Source: Heloderma charlesbogerti (Eukaryota; Chordata; Lepidosauria; Squamata; Helodermatidae). From it: a DNA stretch of 64,000 nt. Positions 10,227 through 21,899 of this stretch are shown here, piece by piece. The stretch is from NCBI GenBank assembly GCA_026122225.1, contig JANEZZ010003055.1, forward strand, positions 434,001 through 498,000. The letters are read 5' to 3'. The notes under the pieces were generated by a model, which did no database searches, was not told the DNA's origin, and saw nothing but the letters and a program-made list of their open reading frames with translations. The stretch's first letter is position 1, and each line of letters starts with the position of its first letter. Made by a program: the position numbers and the translations under genes.

Positions 10227-11546
10227 GAATCATAGAATCATAGAATCATAGAATAGTAGGGTTGGAAGGGGCCTACAAGGCCATCGAGTCGAGTCCAACC
10301 TCCTGCTCAATGCAGGAATCCAAGTCAGAACATCCCTGACAGATGGCTGTCCAGCCTCATCTTGAATGCCTCCAGTGTGGGAGAGCCCAACACCTCCCTA
10401 GGTCATGGGTTCCATTGTCATATTGCTCTAACAGTCAGGAAGTTTTTCCTGATGTTCAGCTGGAATCTGGCTTCCTCTAACTTGAGCCCATTCTTCCGTG
10501 TCCTGCACTCTGGGATGACCAAGAAGAGATCCTGGCCTTCCTCTCTGTGACAACCTTTCAAGTACTTGAAGAGCGCTATATCATATCTCCCCTCAGTCTT
10601 CTCTTCTCAAGGCTAAACATGCCCAGATCTTTCAGTCTTTCTTCATAGGGCTTTGTTTCCAGTCCCCTGATCATCTTTGTTGCCCTCCTCTGAACCCTCT
10701 CCAATTTGTCTGCATCCTTCTTAAAGTGTGGTGCCCAGAACTGGACACAGTACTCCAGATGAGGCCTAACCAGTGCTGAGTAGAAGGGAACTAGTACTTC
10801 CCGGGATTTGGAAGCTATGCTTCTATGAATGTAGCCCAAAATAGCATTTGCCTTTTTTGCAGCCACATCACATTGTTGACTCATATTCAGCTTGTGATCG
10901 ACAACAATTCCAAAATCCTTCTTGCTTGTAGTGTTGTTGAGCCACGTATCCCCCATCTTGTAACTGTGCATTTGGTTTCTTTTTCCTAGGTGCAGAACTT
11001 GGCATTTATCACTATTAAATGTCATTCTGTTGTTTTCTGCCCAGCGTTCCACTCTATCCAGATCACTTTGAATTTTGTTTCTGTCTTCCAAAGTATTAGC
11101 TATCCCGCCCAATTTTTTGTGTGTGTCATCTGCAAATTTGATCAGCATTCCCTGCACCTCCTCCTCCAAGTCCTTAATAAAAATGTTGAAGAGCACTGGG
11201 CCCAGGACTGAGCCCTGCGGTACCCCACTTGTTACCTCTCGCCAGTTTGAGAAGGTCTCATTGATAAGCACTCTTTGAGTCCGATTCTGTAGCCATCTGT
11301 GGATCCACCGGATCGTTGTTTCATCTAGCCCACTTTGAGCTAGTTTGCTCATCAGGATATCATGGGGCACTTTGTCGAAAGCTTTGCTGAAGTCGACGTA
11401 TATGATGTCTACAGCATTCCCACGGTCTACAAGGGAGGTTACTTGATCAAAAAATGAGATCAGATTTGTCTGGCAGGACTTGTTTTTGACAAATCCATGT
11501 TGGCTTCGAGTAATCACTGCATTGTTTTCAATATAACATCTGGCTT
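10227..11546 (-). mobile_element. CR1 LINE, 5'-truncated copy
   Basis: It starts on the window's left with the CR1 3' terminal repeat (ATTCTATGATTCTATGATTC when read on the minus strand). It includes the C-terminal half of ORF2 and ends where the N-terminal part and endonuclease domain should follow. It is about 1.3 kb, against roughly 4-5 kb for a complete CR1. It gives the uninterrupted reference for the insertion point in the copy at 929-4002. Confidence 0.92.
10520..11546 (-). pseudogene. CR1 ORF2 reverse-transcriptase fragment
   Basis: Reading the minus strand from about 11546, one frame runs to 10576. Successive blocks are [48 protein letters not shown], the catalytic FADD box, KCQVLHLGKRN and [19 protein letters not shown] two-base insertion near 10577-10580 (compare the copy at 15580) breaks the frame before the C-terminal LFKYLKG block. 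In intact CR1s this enzyme performs target-primed reverse transcription. Here the N-terminus and endonuclease are missing, so it is dead. Confidence 0.88.
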
Positions 11547-11771
11547 GGCACATCCAGGGGAGGCGCATGTGTTAAACTGAATGATGCAATCAAAGAGCAT
11601 GCATGATTTCCAGTGAGTAGCTTGGGTTTTACTTTTTGGGTGCCAAAGGAAGGGTGCAATTGAATAAGAACTTGGCCCACAGTCTTTAGGATGAATTTAG
11701 CCCCTCAGAGTTCTCTGAACAATCCAACTAATGTGAGGCTTTAGTAATTGTTGTTGTTGTTATTGTTGTTA

Positions 11772-11988
11772 GTATTATTATTATTACTACTACATTTATA
11801 TCCCAAGGTGGCTTACATGGTTGTCATCCTCCTTTCCATTTTATCCTCACAACAGTCCTGTGAGGTAGGTTAGGCAGAGAGTCAGTGACTGGCCCAAAGT
11901 CACCCAGTGAGCTTCATGGCTGAGTGGGGACTAGAACCCAGATCTCCCATGTCCCATTCCAACACTCTAACCACTACACTACACTGGA
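11772..11988 (-). mobile_element. tRNA-derived SINE with L2-like tail, minus strand, near complete
   Basis: The order on the + strand is tail (TTTATATCCCAAGGTGGC), body (ACAGTCCTGTGAGGTAGGTT, CACCCAGTGAGCTTCATGGC), then the tRNA-like head reversed (CCAACACTCTAACCACTACA). Confidence 0.85.
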
Positions 11989-12087
11989 TCTCTTTTGCCC
12001 CTTACTAGACAGAAGTGGAGGTGTTCACTCAAGTGAACTCATGCTAATATTCACTACTGCAACATAGAAGTCCACTCTCTAAATCAG

Positions 12088-12189
12088 GGGTGGGGAGTGT
12101 GTGGCCCTCCAGATCTTGTTGGACTGCAATTCCCATCAGCCCTAACCAGCAGAGCCAATAATGTGGGCTGATGGGGGTTGCAGTCCACC
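12088..12189. mobile_element. Foldback MITE, CAGCCTTTC-related, diverged
   Basis: GGCCCTCCAGATCTTGTTGG and ACTGCAATTCCCATCAGCCC are mirrored by GGGCTGATGGGGGTTGCAGT. It is shorter than the copy at 6907. Confidence 0.6.
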
Positions 12190-13146
12190 CCATCCATGTC
12201 TATTCCAAGCTCTGTAATGTCTCCTTGTGATTACTAAATCACAAAGCAGGGCTTGAAAATAACTTCACAAGAGGTACTAGCCCACAAAAAAAAATTGCTA
12301 GACTCACCACATAGATATAATGTTAGACACATGTTCAGAAAACAAGCTTTTGTTAAGCCTACTTGGTCACCTGGAAAACAGGTGCTTGCTAGTTGCCACT
12401 GAAGACCTGGTGTGGCTACTTCCAAGGCTGAAGTAAAGCCACTGTGTACGTAGCTCACTGGGTTGTTGTGAGAATAAAATGGTGGTGGTGGGGATGTACA
12501 TCATGTTGATCTTCTTGAAGGAAAGGTGAGATATACGTATGATCAACAACAACAACAAAAGTGTGCATGTATAAGTATTTACATGTGCAACACTTATAAA
12601 TTAGGCTTCAGCATCAGGCTGGGGGTGGGGGGAAGGTGCAGTGTCCTGCCCCCTCCCCCCGCTTTTACACTCCGAAGTTAGAATGGAGTTGTTAGAGCAG
12701 AACACATAGAATGTCATGAAAGAAGACACGGCAGTTTCAAAAACCAATGGTATGTGGAAGATGAAAAACTACAACTATGCTGTTCGAGTAATCTCTCCAC
12801 AATGGATCCGGTCAGGGTTCAGAGACAACCAAGAAACCAGCCCACAAGAGAATCTGTCGCCGTCTCTCCGTTGTGCTGATAGGGGACTTTGGGAGTCCAC
12901 TTAATGCTGCATTGCAGACACAATCAATAAAGCTCATACTTTATGTACCTCATTACCGCTTCCCCTTCTCTTAAAAAGCTTCCAGTAACCTGGAGCCTAG
13001 CACCACGTGTACTAGGAAGATGGAGATGAGGGGGAGGTTAGTACCGAATTAAAGGGCTCAAAGGTACTATAAAGTCATTGTGTTCACCTGCCCCAAGGCA
13101 GGAACTTCAACATATCCATCCTGTCCACCCACTCCAGACACAGTTG
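12190..13146. other. No gene seen
   Basis: Non-coding DNA without a recognised repeat. Confidence 0.4.
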
Positions 13147-13320
13147 AAATATACTAAGCTGCCTCACACTTAGTAAGGCCATTGTTGGAGGTAGCCTGGT
13201 CTCATCTGCTCTGACTGTCAGTGACTGACTCGCTGAGGTCTCAGATAGGAGAACTTGCCCTTCCCTATATGGTGGAGATGCCGACAATTCAACCCAGGGT
13301 CTTATATGTGGTCCCCATTG
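13147..13320 (-). mobile_element. tRNA-Ala-like SINE, minus strand, diverged
   Basis: AAGCTGCCTCACACTTAGTA...CTGACTGTCAGTGACTGACT...GGTGGAGATGCCGACAATTC follows the block order of the better copies at 17085 and 43234, with many changes. Confidence 0.5.
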
Positions 13321-14195
13321 CACCTTCATGTACCTCTCTCAGTGCCTGTGGAGGTGCCCTACTGCTCCTGCCTTTTATTTTTACATATTTTAAAAACAGC
13401 AACATAATGTCTTAGTGGCAGCTGGGTTCACTTCAAAGAGAAGTGAAGTCCCCTAGCTGCTCCCATCTTCTTTCCCCATGAATGCCTCCGGGCCATGTAT
13501 GGGGCTCTGAGATGTTCTCAGGAAATGAAAGTGGCAGGACAGAGGCTGTGGGCCAATGCTTTGCTTTCCTCCCCAGCGCACCCATTTTGTAGTGGTGCCC
13601 ATGGCAGTTTCTGAAATTGCTGAATAGGCCCACAGGTCCACAAAAGGTTCCCTACTCCTGAGGTAAAGGTCACGCTGCACCTCTGAGCAATTGTACCTTC
13701 TCAAACATCTAGCACTTCTTGTTCAGCTTTACCTACAGAATCCAAAGGAAAGTATATCACAAGCAAAGGGCAGGAGGAAATGTGGAGTCTTGTACTGAGG
13801 ACCTCTTGTTCCAGATAACTCAGGAACTGAGCCAAGGCAGTTGCTCGTTCCATGGGGGTGGCAAAGTAACAGAGGCAGTGCTTTCTTCAGAAGGTGACTG
13901 TATCCAAGAATGAGAAGCAGCAAGAAATGTGCCATTTGCCAAGGCAGTCTCAGAGGACAAGGCAGGGCATGAACTCAGGCCTCCCTGAGGCTTCTGACAC
14001 CAGAGGCATTAGCCACAGTCTTTACCTGTGTTTGCCCTCAGCATATACCCCCCTTTTTTCTCAAATATTGTTCCAAGGCAAAATGAACAAACCTGTAGGA
14101 CAACACTGCAGACACAGCCTCCACCCACAACCTATGCAAGGGGCTATTGCTTAATAATAAAGCATAGCCTATTTGCCTGCAGAAGGTCCATTTTT
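13321..14195. other. No gene seen; one short repeat copy
   Basis: Bases 13810-13877 repeat the words at 6763-6842 (CCAGATAACTCAGGAACTGA...GGCAAAGTAACAGA). The rest is unrecognised. Confidence 0.45.
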
Positions 14196-14381
14196 AAAAT
14201 TATTATTATGCCACCCTTTTCCCTTTTGCAAGGAACCCAAGGTGGCTCACAGTGTCCTCCTTCTCTATATTTTAGCCTCACAACAACCCTGTGAGGTAAG
14301 TTAGGCTGAGAGTCAGTGACTGGCCCAAAGTATCCAAGTGAGCTTCATGGTTGAGTGTGACTAAAACCCAGGTCTCCTGAG
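14196..14381 (-). mobile_element. tRNA-derived SINE with L2-like tail, minus strand, cut by CR1 end
   Basis: Tail and body blocks (AAGGAACCCAAGGTGGCTCA, ACAACCCTGTGAGGTAAGTT) are clear. The tRNA-like head is absent where the CR1 3' end begins at 14383, so either the CR1 or a deletion removed it. Confidence 0.75.
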
Positions 14382-14589
14382 TCATAGAATCATATAATAG
14401 TGTGGTTGGAAGGGGTCTATTATAGGGATGTCAGAGGATTCTGCCACGGATCTCCGAAATCCGTAGCAGAACGAAGCCCCACCCCACCCCCCTGCCCCAC
14501 GAAAGGTGCGCGAAACGGGACACTTACCCGGTGCCATTTGCGCTGCTCTGCGAATGGCGTCCGCATCCGCGTCCACCATTCCCTTCATC

Positions 14590-15052
14590 ACTATAGCTGT
14601 GCTAGGCTCCGTAAATACTTATGCAGCCTATCACAGCTAACGCAGGGACGCCATTTGCATCCCTGCATTAGCCGTGATAGGTTGCGTAAGTATTTACGGA
14701 GCCTATCATGGCAAAAAAAAAAAGGGAACGCAAATGGCGGCGACTACGGTGGCCGCCATTTGCGTTCCTTTTTTTTTTGCCGTGATAGTCTACGTAAATA
14801 TTTACATAGACTATTATGGCAAAAGAGAGGGGCGCAAATGGCGTAGTGGCTGCCATTTGCGTTCCCTTTTTTTTTTTTTTTTGCTATAATAGGCTACGTA
14901 AATATTTACGTAATCTATCACGGAAAAAAAAAAGGGAACGCAAATGGCGGCTGCCGTAGCCACCGCCATTTGTGTTCGCTGTTTTTGTTTTATTTTGGGG
15001 TTTTTTGCCGTGATAGGCTACGTAAATATTTACGTAGCCTATCACGGCAAAA
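14590..15052. repeat. Tandem array of alternating palindromes inside type-A element
   Basis: Five palindromes of the TAGGCTACGTAAATATTTAC class lie near 14590, 14672, 14777, 14880 and 15003. They are separated by palindromes of the GGGAACGCAAATGGCGGC class with poly-A/poly-T borders. The period is roughly 85-120 bp. Confidence 0.85.
15003..15052. repeat. Perfect 50-bp palindrome without a loop
   Basis: Bases 15003-15027 are the exact reverse complement of 15028-15052 (left arm starts TTTTGCCGTGATAGG). This suggests recent origin or active homogenisation. Confidence 0.97.
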
Positions 15053-15782
15053 TACAGGGATGCAAATGGCAGCGGCTACAGCAGCTGCCATTTGCGTCCC
15101 TGCAGGCTGCCCAGCGGCCCGATGTCCGGCTGCGGGCGGCCCTGGCCGGTGGCTCCGCGGAATCTCCACAGAGCAGAGCTGGCCGGAGAGAATTTCGGGG
15201 GGAGGGACAGAGCGCCTCCCCCCCACCACGAATGTCACCCTTCGAAAAGGTAAGTGACTTTCGTACATCCCTAGGCCTATAAGACTCTCAAGTCCAACCC
15301 CCTGCTCAATGCAGGAATCTAAGTCAAAGCATCCCTGATGGATGGCTGTCCAGCCTCATCTTGAATGCCTGCAGTGTGGAAGAGCCCACCACTTCCCTAG
15401 GTAATTGGTTCCATTGTCATATTGCTCTAACAGTCAGGAAGTTTTTCCTGATGTTCAGCCGGAATCTGGCTTCCTGTAACTTGAGCCCATTATTCCGTAT
15501 CCTGCACTCTGGGATGATAGAGAAGAGATCCTGGCCTTCTTCTCTGTGACAACCTTTCAAGTACTTGAAGAGCGCTATCATATCTCCCCTCAGTCTTCTC
15601 TTCTCAAGGCTAAACATGCCCAGATCTTTCAGTCTTTCTTCATAGGGCTTTGTTTCCAGTCCCCTGATGATCTTTGTTGCCCTCCTCTGAACCCTCTCCA
15701 GTTTGTCTGCATCCTTCTTAAAGTGCGGTGCCCAGAACTGGACACAGTACTCCAGATGAGGCCTAACCAGTGCTGAGTACCA

Positions 15783-17084
15783 GAGCACACTGACTCAAAT
15801 CCCAGCATCTCCTGTTAATTATCAGGTAGCAGGTGGTGGGAAAAACCTCTTCCAGGAGAGCTGTGACACTGGACTAGATGGATCCATGTTCTGACTCAAG
15901 AGATAAGACAACTTCATATGGTCATATGCACATGTGTTCATTCCAACAAGTGCAGAGAGCCTGACATGTAGAGATATGCTCACAGTACCGTGAGCACATC
16001 TACACATGTTCTGATGAACACACATAGGTCAGGGGAGGCTCCTGCTGCTATGGTCCTGCTCTCCTCCCACACATTCATTTTACCTTAGACTGATGTTCAA
16101 AAAAGGCTCGTGGTTGTTGAATGGGACGTGCTGCAGCATTCCTACCAACAGAGGGGGTGCAGTCCTTCTTTTTATTACAGACATACCTATGTCAACCTAG
16201 CTGAAGCAGGAGAAGTGCTGGAAAGGTTTGTGTGTTTCCTGGTGCTTAGCTCCAGGAAGAAGAAAAGATAACACAGCCTGCGAAATCCATGATTCATTTA
16301 CTATGTTTTATTCATTATATATTGCCTTTCTATCAATGTCCCCTGGGTGGTTTACCATTCAACACTTAAATACAAGAGAGGCAAATCAACAAAACATCTG
16401 GATTCTCTTAGTGTCCTCTTCTGGAGCTGAGGGCATCAGCTCTCTGGCCTGGACTTATCATCTCTTGCCCCTGGGAAGGTGGGAAAGGGGCTGCCTCAGC
16501 TGAATTAAAGTAGGAAGCTGGTGGCCTCTTAAGGAGCTGATGGTATGAGTTCCCTGGTTTGGGCTTCTCCTCTTTTGCCCCATAACACAAAGTACAAGAC
16601 CAGGTTTGTTTGTTTTTAACCAGCATCACACATCCATATATGCCTATGTTAAGTCATTTGTGACAACTCAGTGACATGCAGGTGAAGAAGAGCCCAAATT
16701 TATTCTCTTCCGCATTTCCCATGTGGTCATCCAGAAGTGATTTTTTGCTCACCATAGGTAACCAGATGAGTACCTACTTTACAAGCCTGAAGAAATAGTT
16801 GCTGAGAATGGTATGCATTTGAGTGCATGTTTGAGAAAAGGTTGATTATTTTTTGCAAATCCTATGCCATGATTATTTTCAATCATAAAGCTCTCCCTTT
16901 CTTTATCTCTGAACTGTGATGTCACAGCAAGCACAAGCAGGACATGCTTAGATAATTGAGTCATGTCCTTCCACACCACATGGTGGCATTAAGATGCTCT
17001 TACTTGAACTGAGGGCCAAACAACACATTATTCTTGCTTACCAAAAAAACAACAACCCCACTTTAATGCTGCTGCTTTTATTTT
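15783..17084. other. No gene seen
   Basis: Non-coding DNA without a clear repeat. Confidence 0.4.
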
Positions 17085-17274
17085 AGGAACATAGGAAGCT
17101 GCCCTGTACTGAATCAGGTCACTGTCCATCTAATCCAGTATTGTGGACATTAACTGGCAGAGGGTCTCCAGGATTTCAGGCAGGAGTTTTTTTTTCAGCC
17201 CTCAGTGGAGATACCAGGATTGAACCTGGGACTTCCTGCATGAAAAGCATGTGTTGTACCACTGAGATATGCCC
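17085..17274 (-). mobile_element. tRNA-Ala-like SINE, minus strand, near complete
   Basis: On the minus strand the head reads like a tRNA with an A-box-like CTCAGTGGTACAACA block and a B-box-like GGTTCAATCC, followed by the SINE body and a tail near AGGAACATAGG. It is a retroposed pseudo-tRNA, not a tRNA gene. Confidence 0.85.
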
Positions 17275-19124
17275 TCCTCCCAAAAGAAAAGCAGCCACAC
17301 AGCTGGGCATGCTCACAGGCTCCTTTCCCATGAAACATCTCCCTCTCCCACTGTGGTGCTATTTGCTCCTGAAGGCAGGGCTGGCCCTCCCAAGAGGAGG
17401 GGGGAATCCCCCACCTCAGGCAGCAGAACGGGAGGAGTGACAAATTGTGCACTCTCCGCCCATGCCAGGAGGGGCTGCCACCACCTCCAGCCACATTTGC
17501 ACAGCTGGAGAGTGGAGCTGACAGGGCTCTCTGGAGCAGCCACCCACATAGCAATGCTAGCACATGCTCCAGAGAGCCCCCCCCCCCGATCCAACTCTAC
17601 CACTGTGGCAAATGCCACAGTGAGAGAGTGGCTGGTGGGGCTCTCCAGCCACCACCTCCAGCCACATTTACATAGCTGCAGAGTGGCTGGTGGGGTTCTC
17701 CAGTGCAGCCACCCACCCACTGTTTTACTCTGAGTGAATTCTCTCAGCATGAGCTAGAGGCGGGTGGGCTCTCAGCTGAAGAAGTGGCCAGAGAGACAGC
17801 AAAGCCAACATGGCTGGCTTTGAGGAAGGACCCACTCAGTCAGAGGCAGGCATTTTGGCTGGCTTTCTGGAGACTAGCTGATGTAGCTCTCAAGAGAGAG
17901 CCTGCCTTCCCTCTGGCTTGTGCTGAGAGGATCCTCAGTGTGAGCCAGAGGCCAAGAGGTGGCTAGTGATGCAGAGGTAACAGGGTGGGGGTGGAAGGCA
18001 TAATATGGCAGCAGTAAGTGGGTGAAGTTGAGGGTGACGGTGACAGTCTGTGTGATTTCCCACCTCAACCTGCAGGAGAGCTTCCACTGGGGCTGACTGA
18101 AGGTGCCATTGTAAATAGCACCCGGGGAAATTTCTGGCAGAAAACTGCTGATATGGAGCCTGATCTAGTTTGCAATAGGGCCATCAGGGCAGGACCCTGC
18201 ATGGCTGTTTTCCCTTCAAAATAAAAGTGGCAGCATTATGCACACTTTTTTAAAAGCATGAATAATGTAACCCGTGGTTTGGCCCTATGTTTTTACCGAA
18301 GCGGATGAGACTCACACCAGATAATTTTGGAAGGACTGCACCTTCTGATGGAGGCATGGGTCGGCAGGTGGCTGAGTGCTTTATACCTCTTAGGAGTTCT
18401 TTGCCACTTTCTGGGCTTATCATCCTGTGGTGGGTTCATGCTCCAGTCTAAACCTGACCCTTAAAAATGAGTGTGAGAGAGAAGATTGAAGTAAAGCAAA
18501 ATGCCAAAGGCTACTCAGTGAATATATCAGTTACAGAGGTTACCCAGCCAGAAGTCAGACCCTTCATTTCATTGCTCTTTTTTTAATGCATTTGAACTTG
18601 TATCATTGTATAAGAGAGTTACAACAGTGCATCTACTGCATTTTAGAGCAAAACCCATTTCACTTCTCCACACACACACACACACACACATACACACACA
18701 CACCATCCGCCCACCTCCACATACTTGGCTGAACAAAGCAAAACTCAGGTATCCTCAACATGATCTTACACCTGCATACATTCCAGTAGAAATGAAGAAA
18801 TAAATGATAGTAAAAAAAAAAAAAGATCAAGAGAGACAAGTTAATGGAAAAGCGGAAAAGAAAGTGATTATTTCCCCTGAAAAACTCAAGGATGGGAGCC
18901 CCTATTTTCTTGAGAAGATCATGCTTATCTCTTCAGTTTAAAAAGTATCAGTTCAGTTCCCTCAAGGCTAATTTAACCAACTTTGCACTGAAGGGGGAAA
19001 CTAGCTGTTTTCCACAGCATTTTGACCATTGAGAAAGCCCCAAGAACCCAGGCCTTCTGACATTTGCCTGCACTACTGACCATACTAGTGACTAATACCC
19101 CCCCACACACACACACCTCATAAG
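17275..19124. other. No gene seen; internal duplication and (CA)n
   Basis: A block of about 65 bp (CCACCACCTCCAGCCACATT) occurs at about 17478 and again at about 17650, pointing to a local duplication or repeat with internal repeats. A (CA)n run lies at 18669-18703. Confidence 0.5.
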
Positions 19125-19127
19125 AGC

Positions 19128-19400
19128 ATAATAAGAGCCTTGCTGGATCAGACCAAAGGCATATAGATCAGCATCCTCTTCTTACAGTGGCCAAAGAGCT
19201 CGTTGTGGGAAGCCCAGAAGCACAAGTGAAATAGCACCTCCTGCTCATGTTCACCTGCAACTGGAATTGAGAGGCACACTCCCGCTGATCCCAGAAATAA
19301 TATATAGCCATCACGACTAGTAGCCATTGATAGCCTTTTCTTCCATAAATTTGTCTGTTCCCCTTCTAAAGCCATCCACATTGCTGGCCATCACTACATC
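19128..19400 (-). repeat. Interspersed repeat, 'GCCTTGCTGGATCAGACC' family
   Basis: Blocks GAGCCTTGCTGGATCAGACC, GTAGCCATTGATAGCC and AAAGCCATCCACATTGCTGG belong to a dispersed family whose inverted pieces reappear at 29755-29905 and 30468-30556. The class is not assigned from sequence alone. Confidence 0.6.
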
Positions 19401-21119
19401 TTGCCAACTCTGTTGACAAAAGAATACCATGTAAATCACCAACCAAAATAATATACTATGCTCCAACTGTATATATTTAGTGTGTGTGTGGGGGGGAATC
19501 TCTTATTTTCTTATGCTTACCCATGGTGACATATAGTCCCTCCTTTGCTTTTTGTGGAGATGCTGGGGGTGGGGACACCTTAAAAAAAATGTTGGTGTGC
19601 ACGCACAAGCAGTAGACATCTTCTAGTATCAGCCTCTTCTCATATCTCTAGAGGTTTCATCTTAACTCCACTGCACATGCTTGTTAATACATGCACATGG
19701 ATACAAAATAGCAGGTTGCCCTCCATCCACCCCATAACTGCCTAGCCAGTCAGATGAATTCCCTGCTTCACAAAACAGTGCTGGAGGGCAGGCTATAATG
19801 AGCTGTAACACTAAACCACCATTTAGCATGACAAGAACGAGCACAAGCAAGCCTTGGGCTCAGCCACGCCCCACTTCTCCTGTGGTGGGGCCAGAAGAAG
19901 GAGTTTGGAAGCTTCTGCTTTATATACACCACAGCTTGCTGTGCCATCCAAAGTTCCAAACCCAAGAAACTGTGGTTAACCCTAGCTACAGTTTGTTGAA
20001 AGAAAGAAGCTAATTTTAAATTATAGTTTAAGAAGCTGGCTTGTTTCAACAAACCATAGTTAAGATTAACAACAGTTTAGGGTTCGGGTGTAATGGTCAA
20101 CTGTTGCTAATCTAAAATGGAAGCAGAAGCTTTCACCTCTCCTCTTGGCCATGCCTGTAGTCGGTAGTGCACAAGCCTAGAGCTTGCTGCAGCTTGTCCT
20201 CAGAATGATAAATCATGGCTTAGGGTTATGTGTGAACTGGGCCAGAGAAAAGCCTTCAGCAATGGTTAATAGAATGTATGAGTTGGATGGGCAGTGGTCT
20301 CAGACAGTGATCTTTGGTGTCAGTATAGGGCTATTTATCTGAATATATTCTTCCTCTCTGAAATGTGATATACTGGAATAATTCTATCCAGAAGGGAATC
20401 ATTACCTTACAATTTTGCCCAGAACCACTGGACCATGCATCTTTCTTTCTTTTCTTTAAAAATCCCCATAGATCAGGAGAAGCTATAGCAACCCCCACCC
20501 CACCCCCGCTCCAAAACAAAGCATTGCAATGCTTTATTCTCTAAGGCTGTTAATCCACATTCTTTCAAAAGTGCTAAAGCCACGCACTCAGTAATCTTAA
20601 AAAGAGATTGGAAAGTGAGGAAATAAACAGGCTTGGAAAGAAATCCCCTCCTCTTGTGACCTATCAGCACAAGCAATAATAATAAAGCTTTATTATTTTA
20701 TAGAGTGTCTTCTCTGCCTGGTGTATCTCAGAATGCTTGAGATTAAATAGCACAGTTAGCGAATTAAATAATAGTTTACAGAGTATTGGATGACTCAGGG
20801 GATTAGTAATGGGGCTGTGGATCCCTTCACATCTAGGTCACCAGTTTGGAATCCAACTCATGTTGGTCACAATTTTTAATAAGGCGGTGATGTCTAATAG
20901 CCAGCAGGTACCATGGAATGAATTGGTGACTGAATCCTGGGTGCAGAGGAGCGAACACGTTCCCTAAGTCTTCCATTTGATGAGGGAAATGGCTGGAAAT
21001 GAGGATCTAAGATGCCATAAAAACAAAAGAAGCCCTCATTTTTCATAGGGCTTCTACAAATGCTGTAAATGAAGGGTGCAGGACTGCAAGTTTGGACACC
21101 AACCCCGCCCCCATGGTTC
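19401..21119. other. No gene seen; possible old foldback element near 19800-20245
   Basis: Repeated CTGTGGTTAACCCTAGC and CCATAGTTAAGATTAAC-like words in both orientations suggest a decayed inverted-repeat element. Limits cannot be set. Confidence 0.35.
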
Positions 21120-21788
21120 TAGGGATGTACAAAAGCCACTTACCTGTGACAAAATTTGATTCGCGGTGGGGGGGAGGCGCTCCATCCCTCCCCCCAAATT
21201 CTGGCCAGGGGGGAGAGGTGCCCCGTCCCTCCCCCGCAAAATTCTGGCTGGGGGGGAGGCGCCCCATCCCTCCCCCCTGAAATTCTGGCCAGGTGGGAGG
21301 CACCCCGTCCCTCCCACCGCGAATCCTGGCTGGCTGGGACTGCAAATGGTGGCGGCCATAGCCGCCGCCGTTTGCGTCCCTGCAGTCAGCCGTGATAGGC
21401 TACGTAAATGTTTACGTAGCCTATCACGGCTGAGTTAAAAAACAAACAAACAACCGCGCGTATGCAAATGGCAGCGCCCATGGGCGCCACCATTTGCATT
21501 CCTTATTTTGGCACATCTAGTCTACGTAAACATTTACGTAGCCTATCACGTTTTTGTTTTTGTTTTAACTTGGAAATGGTGGCGGCAGCCAGTCAGAAGA
21601 CCGGCCACCACAGCCGCCGCCGCCGAACCGCTGCCAGAGAGCTGCCGCCGCCAGGGAGGTTTGCCCAAGGTAGGTCCCGTCCCAGGGGGGTGGGGGGTGG
21701 CAGACCGTTTCTCCACCAATTTCGGGGGGCCGAATGCGCTGGCATTCAGCCTCCTCAAGATTCGTGGCGAAATTCTCTGACATCCCTA
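21120..21788. mobile_element. hAT-like non-autonomous element, type A
   Basis: TAGGGATG at 21120 and CATCCCTA at 21781-21788 are flanked by an exact 8-bp duplication CATGGTTC (21112-21119 and 21789-21796). It is 669 bp and in the opposite orientation to the copy at 14423. It contains a perfect 23-bp inverted repeat (21386-21408 with 21411-21433, TCAGCCGTGATAGGCTACG on the left arm). It has GC-rich segments in common with the inner copy at 1370-2341, such as GCCAGTCAGAAGACCGGCC. No transposase. Confidence 0.92.
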
Positions 21789-21899
21789 CATGGTTCCAAT
21801 CTGGCCCTCATGGGTTTCCCAGATAACCCCCCCTTTCTCCCAAACCACAGATCGCTGGGTGGCTTCCTAGTTTTGTGCAGGTTCTCCCCGTAACACACA

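Larger units (their letters stand above)
14423..15273. mobile_element. hAT-like non-autonomous element, type A
   Basis: TAGGGATG at 14423 and CATCCCTA at 15266-15273 flank 851 bp inserted in a CR1. The flanks GGTCTATTA and GGCCTATAA look like a worn or indel-bearing target duplication. The interior alternates two palindrome types roughly every 100 bp: GATAGGCTACGTAAAT-type and CGCAAATGGCGGC-type. There is no coding capacity. Confidence 0.85.
14383..15782 (-). mobile_element. CR1 LINE 3' part, split by nested type-A element
   Basis: The CR1 pieces are 14383-14422 (terminal repeat and start of the 3' untranslated part) and 15274-15782. Minus-strand translation of 15417-15782 gives [18 protein letters not shown] and the [14 protein letters not shown] block of ORF2. 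The element is strongly 5'-truncated and inactive. Confidence 0.88.

Noticed and set aside
14590..15052. Regularly spaced palindromes resembling a CRISPR array
   Set aside because: The spacers are themselves palindromic repeats, not unique, and the window is vertebrate DNA.
17085..17274. tRNA-Ala gene (also at 28724, 35920 and 43234)
   Set aside because: The tRNA-like heads are fused to SINE bodies, and no cloverleaf with intact acceptor stem was found.
19798..20245. Inverted-repeat transposon with GGTTAAC words
   Set aside because: Arms are too decayed to define ends, so it is only noted in the intergenic entry.
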